Shown piece by piece: positions 52,389-59,024 of a stretch of DNA of 59,024 nucleotides. The notes under the pieces are model-generated. The model worked only from the letters and a program-made list of their open reading frames with translations. It searched no databases and was not told the origin of the DNA. Origin of the DNA: Embleya sp040605455. GTDB lineage: Bacteria; Actinomycetota; Actinomycetes; Streptomycetales; Streptomycetaceae. Location: NCBI RefSeq assembly GCF_040605455.1, contig NZ_JBEXCV010000040.1:1-59024 (forward strand), in the 5' to 3' direction. The stretch's first letter is position 1. Each line of letters opens with the position of its first letter. Position numbers and translations under genes: made by a program.

Positions 52389-52961
52389 CTATCCGACGGT
52401 CTTGCGGACCCATTCGCGGCTGCGGCCAGCGTGGTGGGCGATGGTGACCTGGGGCATGTTCATGCGGGCGGCGCTGGTCACCACCCTGGCCAGCCGCTGC
52501 CTGGCGTTGGTGACGGCGAGCTGGGCGCTGGCGGCCTTGGCCTCGTGCTCTTTCTTCTCCGCTTCGAATCTGCGGATGTCCTCCGCGATTTCGGTGATGA
52601 GGTCGCCGGTGGCCTGCCACTGGCTGTCCAGTCCGATGGCGGAGGTGGCGGTGGGGACGCCCTGAGGGACGGCCTGGTCCCAGACGAAAACCTGGTACAG
52701 CGGCATGGCCTTGGTGCCGTCGTCATGCTCCAGGTACGCGCGGTAGGTCGTGTCCAGGACATCGGAGGCGACTTGCCGGGCGTCGAGCGACTCGGCGCCG
52801 GGTCGGAGGAATGCGGGGCCGGCGGTGCTGACCACTGGGGACGTGTGCCAAGTGGCGCCCTGGTCATCGCTGATCTGCACGGTGAAGCAGAACGTAGTCA
52901 CGTGCGCGTATTCCAATCGCTCAGTTTGCTTTGATGCCAACTCTAGTGTGTCTGTTGGCAT
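52389..52961 (-). CDS. Hypothetical protein with C-terminal helix-turn-helix
   Basis: ATG 52961 encodes about 190 residues: a beta-rich N-terminal half (VTTFCFTVQISDDQGATWHT), a middle with SDVLDTTYRAYLEHDDGTKA and KAMPLYQVFVWDQAVPQG, a charged helix likely to form a coiled coil (about 130-165, EIAEDIRRFEAEKKEHEAKA), and a C-terminal MNMPQVTIAHHAGRSREWVR resembling a helix-turn-helix. No known family is recognised. It could be a DNA-binding regulator with a sensor half. It precedes a relic of the neighbouring membrane protein gene on the same strand. Confidence 0.55.
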   Translation of the reverse strand: MPTDTLELASKQTERLEYAHVTTFCFTVQISDDQGATWHTSPVVSTAGPAFLRPGAESLDARQVASDVLDTTYRAYLEHDDGTKAMPLYQVFVWDQAVPQGVPTATSAIGLDSQWQATGDLITEIAEDIRRFEAEKKEHEAKAASAQLAVTNARQRLARVVTSAARMNMPQVTIAHHAGRSREWVRKTVG

Positions 52962-53143
52962 CTGCGCCAAGAATTGCGAACTTCCCTTCCGAGGGGTCCA
53001 GTCAAGGGGAGCCCAGAACGGGCCGGACAGTCACGGACCCATCGCGGACACCGTCGCTCCTGGTGTCGCGTACAGCCTCCGCATTTCACTGTTGTCAGAC
53101 GTGAATTTGTCGGTCCGTTGGCCACAGGCAGATGTCAGTGATT

Positions 53144-55186
53144 TCAGCGTTTGACGCGGCTTCGGATGGCGAGGACGGCGAGGGCGAGGAGGACGGGTTC
53201 GAGGAAGCGGGACGTCATCTCGATGTAAGCCCCTGTGGTGGTCAGGTTCTGGCCGGAGGAGCGGAAGACTACGGAGTTCAGGACGACTCGGGTGGCTTTC
53301 TCCGCTCGTTTCCCGGTCAGTCTCGTGAGGGGTTGTCCGGTGAGGGCGGGATCGGGGTTGTCGAGGGTGAGTTGCATGTCTTGTCCGACGGCTGCCTGTT
53401 TGCCGGTGATTTGGGGCTTGGGGTCGGTGTTGGGCAGTCCCCAGAGCATCATCGCGAGGATGGTGGTGGTCATCGCGAGGCCGAGCCAGGTGAGGGCGCG
53501 GGAGGCGCGGAGGCCGTAGCCGGACAGGGCCCAGTAGGCGGTGAGGAGTCCGCGTTCGGCGCGGGTGGTGTCGTGGCGGTCATGGCGGCGCATCTCCATT
53601 TCGGCGTAGTAGAAGTCGGCTGCGCCGGGTTCGTTCTTTCCATCCTCGAAGGCTTTGCGCAAGGCTCGGTACACCGGGGCGAGGTCGTCGGGGCCCGGGG
53701 TTAGCGCCGGGTCGGGGTGGTGGGGGCCAGGTGTCCAGTCGCGGTCCGTGAGGGCGGTCGGATGGACGTGTGGAGTCTGGGCTGCGCGCCAGTGGTGTTC
53801 CTCGGCCAGGACCCGGCGCCGGGTCCACCGCAGGGGGAGTACACCCTGTCGATGGATGCCGGCGGGCGTGTTCCGGAAGATCGTGCGTCCCTCGAGGCGG
53901 AGCTGGTCAAGGTGGAACGCCCCGGTAAATACACACTCGGACAGGTCGATGTCGGTCAGGACCAGGTGCGCGGCGTCGACGCCGCGCAGCGACGCGACGC
54001 GGACGCCCGGGGTGGTGCCCGGCAGTGCGCTCTCGTCCACGACATCCGGGCCCCATGGGAAGACGGTGGGGTGGGCGGTGACGGCGATGGGTTGAGTGAC
54101 GACGACCTCGGTCAGGTCGAGGTCGGCGTGGCGCAGGCGCAGGATCGCGGTCGCGTCCCACCGGGTGCGCTCGCAACGTACGCGTGTGGCAGCGGCCTCG
54201 ATTACCACCGGCACGCCGAACACCGCCTGGGACAGCCCGAGTTCCCCGACGCACACGAAGGGCCCCAACATCGCTGCGGAGTGGAATCTCACGCCGTCGA
54301 ACCCGGCATCGGCGGAGAAAGTCGCGTTGTCGAACCGGGCGTCGGCGGAGAACGTCGCGTTGTCGAACCCGGTGTGGGCGCAGAACGTCGCGTTGTCGAA
54401 CCAGGCGTCGGCGGAGAACGTCGCGTTGTTGAACTGAGCGGTCGCGGAGAACGTCGCCAAGCTGAACCAGGCGTCGGCGGAGAAAGTCGCCTTGTCGAAC
54501 CGTGTGTCGGCGAAGAACGCCACCCGGCCGAACCGTGTGTCGGCGGAGAACGTAGCGCGGCTGAAACCGGCGTCGGCGGAGAACGTCGCGCCGTGGAACC
54601 GGGCGGTCGAGGAGAACGTCGCGTTGTCGAACCAGGCGTCGGCAAAGAACGTCGCTCCGCCGAACTCGGCGTGGGCGGAGAACGTAGTGCTGTGGAACCC
54701 GGTGAAGCCGGAGAACGTCGCCCGGTCGAACCGTGTGTCGGCGGAGAACGTAGCGCGGTTGAAACCGGCGTCGGCGGAGAACGTCGCCCGGCCGAACCGT
54801 GTGTCGGCGGAGAACGTAGCGCGGTTGAAGTCGGCGGCGGCGGAGAACGTCACGTTGTCGAACGTGGCTTCGGCGGAGAACGTCGCGCCATGGAACCGCG
54901 CGATACCGAAATGAGGGTGGGCGGTGGCGGGGTCTCGGAGGGCGTCGAGAAGAGCGGGCAGGAGGGTGCCGTCGAATGTGGTGCCGCGGTGGTCGACGTC
55001 GTCGCCGGAGCTCAGGCTCGCGAGGTACGTGATGCGGTCGGCGGGGTCGAGGTGGGCGAGGCAGCGTGTGTGCCCAGTGACCTGGATGCCTTGGCAGCCG
55101 ACTGGATCGGTCGGGCTCGCGCCCTCTGCGCAGTGCAGCCACGACGGGGGTGTGTATGAGGGTGAGGGTGCCGGAGGCGACGTCAT
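53144..55186 (-). CDS. Pentapeptide-type repeat membrane protein
   Basis: ATG 55186 (a longer form from 55228 is possible) encodes about 680 residues. After a Cys/Pro-containing leader comes a long array of 11-residue units with pattern RATFSAD-x-x-F-x (about residues 90-300). These place Phe every 5-6 residues, as in a right-handed beta-helix built from pentapeptide-like repeats. A second helical-repeat region follows (VVTQPIAVTAHPTV and HLVLTDIDLSECVFTGAFHL), then a hydrophilic stretch. At least two membrane segments end the protein (ALTWLGLAMTTTILAMMLWG and FLEPVLLALAVLAIRS). The repeats are nearly identical at DNA level, so copy number may vary. It belongs to the same broad family as the pseudogene at 3297-4846. 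Role unknown. Confidence 0.78.
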   Translation of the reverse strand: MTSPPAPSPSYTPPSWLHCAEGASPTDPVGCQGIQVTGHTRCLAHLDPADRITYLASLSSGDDVDHRGTTFDGTLLPALLDALRDPATAHPHFGIARFHGATFSAEATFDNVTFSAAADFNRATFSADTRFGRATFSADAGFNRATFSADTRFDRATFSGFTGFHSTTFSAHAEFGGATFFADAWFDNATFSSTARFHGATFSADAGFSRATFSADTRFGRVAFFADTRFDKATFSADAWFSLATFSATAQFNNATFSADAWFDNATFCAHTGFDNATFSADARFDNATFSADAGFDGVRFHSAAMLGPFVCVGELGLSQAVFGVPVVIEAAATRVRCERTRWDATAILRLRHADLDLTEVVVTQPIAVTAHPTVFPWGPDVVDESALPGTTPGVRVASLRGVDAAHLVLTDIDLSECVFTGAFHLDQLRLEGRTIFRNTPAGIHRQGVLPLRWTRRRVLAEEHHWRAAQTPHVHPTALTDRDWTPGPHHPDPALTPGPDDLAPVYRALRKAFEDGKNEPGAADFYYAEMEMRRHDRHDTTRAERGLLTAYWALSGYGLRASRALTWLGLAMTTTILAMMLWGLPNTDPKPQITGKQAAVGQDMQLTLDNPDPALTGQPLTRLTGKRAEKATRVVLNSVVFRSSGQNLTTTGAYIEMTSRFLEPVLLALAVLAIRSRVKR

Positions 55187-55431
55187 GCCCTCGGGACGCC
55201 CCGATGCAAGCCCACGGTTGCCCGGCACCTTCCGAATTCACTGACGCTTCGGCGACCAACTCTAGCGTTGGTTAGCCAATTCCGCTGACAGTATCCAACA
55301 ACAGATTGAGCGAAACTGCCGCCCGGCCCCGGATCCGACTCTCACACCTGGCCGAGGCGCGCGGAGTTCCTTCCGACGGGAACGCCGCGCGTTCGGTCGC
55401 ATGTGACACCGAACCCGACATCCGCCCGTTC

Positions 55432-58159
55432 TCACGTCCAGCGCATGTCGAGTGTGTCCAACGCCGCGATCCGCTCTGCGGGGAGTTTCGGTCGTCGGTT
55501 CCTGGTGGTGGTGATCCACACCCCCAACCTCACGTCCTCGCGCCATCCGTCGAATGCGGTGACGGTTTCGACGTGTCCGCGGGGGACTTCGAGGTGTCCG
55601 ATCCGTTCCCGGTAGGCGGTTGCCGCGCTGAGCGCGATTTCGAACGCCTGCTCGCGACTCCGCCTCGGTTTCGGGCCGCTCGGCTCCGCGGCCTCTTCGG
55701 CCGCCGGCCCCGCCGCGACGGTGGTCTCTGCCGCCCGGGGCGGCGTCAGCCCCAACGCCTCCAGCGCCGCCCGCTGTTGCTCATTGAGCTTGTCCCAGCC
55801 GGCTTTTTGCCTGGCGACCCATCGTCCGATGGCCTCGCCGCGGTGGACGGCGTCGAGGGCGACGTCGTCGAGCCGGGCCCGGTCGCCGCGCGCGGCCAGG
55901 TACTCGCTGGCGTAGGTGAGGCGTCGTTGCCAGGACACGGGCCAGTGCGGCGGGTTCCACGGTTCGCCCTCGACGAGCGCGTCGAGGGCCTGGGTCCGTG
56001 CGGTGTCGAGGCCGGTCTTGCGGTCCTGGGTCCGTTTGGTCTCCAGCCACTTGCCGATGGGGAAGCCCTCGATCACCGCGTCGCCGGGGGCGGCGAGGGT
56101 GGCGTGTTCGCGGGCGTATTGGCGCGCTATGGCCAGCCCGTCCTCCCATGCCTGGTCGAGGAGGGACCACACCATTCCCAACTCGTTCAGTTTCTGGATC
56201 TGCTTGGTGTTCAAGCGCCCTGCGGTATTCCCTGCGCTGTTCGGAAATCCAGCCGCCGAGCGGAAACTTCACGCCGTGGTGGTCGACGTCGACGCCGTCG
56301 AGCGGGACGCGCAGGTCGGGATGCGCGCGGCGGTAGCGCTCGGCCGCCCGCAGCCCGCGCAGCCAGTTTCGCGACTGCGGATCGACCACGCGCATCTCGA
56401 CAAAGCGGGCGATCTCGACGGGGTCACGGCGGCTGGAGAACCGCAGGATCGGCCGCCACTCCTCCCGCTCGTCCTCGCCGTCCCGGTCGTCGTCGGCACC
56501 GCCGGCGGCGTCGTCCTGGTCCGGCTCGTCGGGGCCGCGTTCGCTCTGGGGTGTGCCGTTGACCTGGGGCACGGCCAGGATGTCGACGATGTCCGCGTCG
56601 TGGGCCCGCAGCGCCTGAAGCACGCGCTGGAGCGGTCGCCAGCTCGGCGACACGAGCATGTCGTCCCGGTGCTCACCGGCCTGCAAGAAGATCGGGACCA
56701 CGATCGTGGCGATCTTGTCCCCGCGCACGGACGGCCGGACCGCGCGCCCGACGGCCTGGACGATTTCGACGATGCTGCCTTTGGGGTCCAGGATCGCGAC
56801 GGTGTCGATTTCGGGCACGTCCACGCCCTCGCCCAGGACGCGGCAATTCGAGACGAAGGATCGGTCGACGACGACGCCGTTCGTGTCGACGCCGGCGCCG
56901 AAACGGCCCAGGACGTGCCGCCGATGTCCGGGGTCGTGCTCGCCGGAGAGCCAGTCGGCGGACATGGTCCAGGCGTAGGTGTCCAGGTCGTTCGCGCGCA
57001 GCCTCTTCAGGGCCTTGGGCAGCCCCTTTGCGAAGGCTTCGGCCTCGATGGTGCGGAAATGAAAACTGAGGATCCGGCGCAGGTCGTGCTCGGCTGCGGT
57101 CTTGAGCAGCGCGGTCTGCAACGCGGCCAGCCGCTTGCCCCGGTATGCCTCTTTGGCCTCGGGCTGGGCGGTGTGCTTGTTCAGCTTGCTGCCGCTCTGG
57201 GCGGCGGCGGCCTGGACCTCCTCGTCGCGGATCTCGACGACGAAGATCCTGAAGGGTGCTACCAGTCCCCTGGTCACTGCCGTCCCGAGGGGGAGGTTGA
57301 ACGCCACCCTGCCGTACAAACGATGATCATCCATGGACGCGGCCAGCCCGGCCGGGAGCGGCTGGTACGCGTCCCGGGCGTGCTCGTCCTCCTCGAGCTC
57401 GTCGGCGAGCTCCAGGTCCGCCTCGTCCCACGCGTCGTCCTCGTCCTCGTCGTCCGAGGGGTCCAGCTCGGGGACGGGCGGCTCGGCGGCGAGTGCGGCG
57501 TACGCGCTGGTCATCGACGGCTCCCAGATTCGTGGCGTTGCCGTCAGGTACAGGCGTCGCGCCGCGGGGAGGCGTCGGTTGTCGTGGATCGCCGCCCAGG
57601 ATTTCCCCAGCGCACCGGATGTGCGGTGCGCCTCGTCGACGACCACGAGCGAAAACGGGCTCGGGGGCTCCAGGCCGTAGACGCCCTCCTGAGCCTCCAG
57701 CAGGACCCCGAGCGACGCGTAGGTGCCGAACACGGTGACGTGCCGCTGACGGCCTGTCCAGAGGGCGTACTGAGGCGGGCTGGTGGTGGTCCGGACCCCC
57801 GCCGCGTCCAGCGTCGGGTCGCCTCGGAGGGAGCATACGGCGACCATCGGCCCTGTGCGGCCTGCGCGTCGCCAGGCGGTCACGGTCTGGGTCAGGAGGT
57901 CGAGGGTGGGGACGAGGACCAGGACGCGGCCGCGGGGTGCGAGGCGGGCGGTTGTGGCGGCGGCGATGACGGTTTTTCCGGTGCCGGTGGCGGCGATGAT
58001 TTGTGTGCGGAGTCCGCCCCAGGGTCCGGTGCCGGCGCGGAGCTCGGCGAGGGCGTCGTCCTCCGGGGGCGCGGCGAGTTCGAGGACGCCGCCCTGGACG
58101 GCTTCTTTCTGGTGTTCGCGGAGTTTGATTCCGGCTTTGGTTCGCGCCGTGTTTCCCAT
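55432..58159 (-). pseudogene. ttrA-like: Telomeric-type DEAH helicase (TtrA-like), frameshifted
   Basis: ATG 58159 starts a helicase with all core motifs: GTGKT (59-63), DEAH (175-178), TAT (206-208) and QAVGRAVR (468-475), plus an acidic insert at about 233-262. After about residue 645 the frame is lost near 56215-56225; helicase-associated repeats (W-x-x-G/A, IGRWVARQKAGWDKLNEQQR) continue in the other frame to the stop at 55432. Together they give about 909 residues, near the size of the TtrA helicases found next to Streptomyces telomeres. Its orientation puts the start nearest the window end. The single shift may be real decay or a sequence error. Confidence 0.78.
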
Positions 58160-58666
58160 GGTGGGGTGTCCTTTCCCGAGTTCATAAACCGGTGTGGTGT
58201 TCGGTGTTTACCGATATGGATTTCACGTGTTTTCCGTCGGATTCCCGGTTTCTTTATGCGAGTTCGGGTGGCGACCGGGGTTGTGTCGGTCGGGTGTGGT
58301 GTGGGTGTGTGGTTGGGTGTCGGGTCGGGGCGCGGGGGGGTGTCGTGTCGTTGGGGTCGAGGTGTGCTCCGGGCCCTGCCCGGCACCTGCCGGGCAGGGC
58401 CCGACGGTGGTGTTCCGTAGGGGCGTTGTGGCTGTTCAGGGCCCCTGTATGCATCTTCGGTGCACCCTTCGTGCAGCCTGGTTCGTTGGGCTCCCGGGCG
58501 GGCCGCCGGCCCGGTTTCGGTGGCCGGTTCGGCGTCGGTGGGGCTCGTGATTTTCGCCCCGTGTCCGATGGGTTGTTGTCTAAGGTATCGGATGGCGTCG
58601 GAGTGGGTTGGTGTGTCATTATGGAGTATGGCAGTCATCGGGGGAGCGGGTGGGCGGAACGTACTT
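58160..58666. other. Upstream region of the helicase gene with large palindrome
   Basis: No gene is evident in these 507 bp. The helicase promoter should lie near the left end. A perfect palindrome at 58370-58403 has 15-bp arms (CGGGCCCTGCCCGGC and GCCGGGCAGGGCCCG) and an ACCT loop. Frames on both strands look like chance ORFs in GC-rich DNA. Confidence 0.55.
58370..58403. repeat. 15-bp-arm palindrome
   Basis: Arms 58370-58384 and 58389-58403 pair perfectly around a 4-base loop. It lies 211 bp upstream of the helicase start, far from any gene end, so a simple terminator role is less likely than a structural or binding role. Confidence 0.8.
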
Positions 58667-58723
58667 CTGACGGCTAGTCAGGTTTCTCTGACGGCACGTC
58701 AGATATTTGTGACGGATCGTCAG
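58667..58723. promoter_or_regulatory. Three palindromic iterons at 21-bp spacing
   Basis: Three 15-bp sites, CTGACGGCTAGTCAG (58667-58681), CTGACGGCACGTCAG (58688-58702) and GTGACGGATCGTCAG (58709-58723), start exactly 21 bp apart. Each carries the inverted arms TGAC and GTCA. The two-turn period places them on one face of the helix, as expected for cooperative binding of a dimeric protein. They could be operators, a partition site or origin iterons. Their protein is unknown. Confidence 0.75.
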
Positions 58724-58790
58724 ATTCGTTGCCCGGCCACGCCTCAGCCCTCCACTTCGCACCGCAACCCCTGTTCAGCGGCCTACAGTC

Positions 58791-58997
58791 CGGCTTGCTG
58801 CCGGCGGTTTCGGACTCCCGCGCAGCGGGTGTCCTGGGCTCGGCGCGCAGCGTCGAGCCTGCCTTCCATCTGTTCGGCGCGCAGCGTCGGACAGGGTTTT
58901 GACGGCCGCGCAGCGGCTGTCCCTCCAGCCGGCGCAGCGCGCCGGCTTGTCGCTCGTTCGCCGCGCGAGCGGCTCTTCACACTGCCGCGCAACGGCA
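58791..58997 (+). repeat. Cluster of GCA-loop hairpins resembling telomere palindromes
   Basis: At least seven short inverted repeats follow one another. They include CCGGC/GCCGG (58791-58805), CCCGC-GCA-GCGGG (58817-58829), and two copies of CGGCGC-GCA-GCGTCG (58841-58855 and 58875-58889). A 9-bp-arm GCA hairpin lies at 58901-58921 and a 9-bp-arm hairpin with an AGC loop at 58927-58947, followed by GCCGC-GCGA-GCGGC (58960-58973) and a weaker one at 58983-58997. Purine GCA loops on the 3'-ending strand and close packing are features of Streptomyces telomeres; the 58817 palindrome is one base from the well-known telomere palindrome I. The window continues beyond them, so the true end is not shown. 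Confidence 0.65.
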
Positions 58998-59024
58998 TCG
59001 TGGGCATCATCGGTCCGAACGGCG
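58976..59024 (+). CDS. Partial ABC-F (EttA-like) coding segment at window edge
   Basis: The last 49 bases read FTLPRNGIVGIIGPNG in one frame. This corresponds to the segment leading into the Walker A motif of the second ATPase domain of the translation factor EttA. Upstream of the Phe codon the sequence is hairpin DNA and not EttA. The fragment therefore starts abruptly at about 58976; the rest lies outside the window. It could be a relic, the start of a truncated gene or an assembly join. Confidence 0.5.

Noticed and set aside
1..59024. tRNA or rRNA genes
   Set aside because: No TTCGAAT-type T-arm with matching cloverleaf and no rRNA sequence was noticed on either strand; a dedicated scan was not possible.

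Overview
The window is very GC-rich DNA with actinobacterial codon use, and its gene families (Tap, Tpg, Imm1, DUF6603, AbiEii-type and replication-relaxation relics) point to a Streptomycetaceae-like actinomycete. A tap-tpg telomere replication pair (36.8-39.7 kb), a telomeric-type helicase (55.4-58.2 kb) and a cluster of GCA-loop hairpins at the right edge (58.8-59.0 kb) suggest the terminal arm of a linear chromosome or linear plasmid. No tRNA, rRNA or CRISPR array was seen. Pseudogenes and transposon fragments are abundant, as expected of such an arm.

Left part (1-17.7 kb). A membrane-anchored protein, a PCMT-like methyltransferase and a 38-codon proline-rich peptide gene lie on the minus strand. 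A 9,020-bp Tn3-family element (2280-11299) follows, with 38-bp terminal inverted repeats and an AACCA target duplication. Removing it restores an uninterrupted 155-codon host gene. The element carries a frameshifted tnpA, two serine resolvases (one with Cys at the catalytic Ser position), and fossils of a resolvase, a tyrosine recombinase, a membrane protein and a calpain-like protease. Beyond it lie small hypothetical genes, a frameshifted TOPRIM protein, an Imm1-type immunity gene and a broken TnsA-TnsB pair.

Centre (17.7-33.8 kb). Eight co-directional genes form one operon: three tandem hemopexin-plus-beta-propeller paralogues, a DUF6603 protein, two large unknown proteins and two paralogous beta-rich proteins. 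The last five are linked by 4-nt start/stop overlaps. This is a large uncharacterised multi-protein system. Next come an IS transposase inserted in a TnsB-like gene, an intact TnsA-like gene, and tap-tpg on the opposite strand.

Right part (39.7-59 kb). An IS1182-type transposase borders a compact gene set (41.5-48.7 kb): GNAT acetyltransferase, diaminobutyrate-type aminotransferase, cupin/JmjC oxygenase, PhyH oxygenase, ABC-2 exporter and serine hydroxymethyltransferase. It looks like a small pathway for a modified amino acid with self-protection and export, ending in a strong terminator. Relics of dnaE, an AbiEii-type nucleotidyltransferase and a replication-relaxation protein follow. A 1.45-kb non-coding region holds several repeat classes (possible origin or partition region). 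A pentapeptide-repeat membrane protein and the frameshifted telomeric-type helicase come next. The last 860 bp hold a 15-bp-arm palindrome, three palindromic iterons at exact 21-bp spacing and the hairpin cluster, and the window ends in a fragment that reads like an ABC-F protein.
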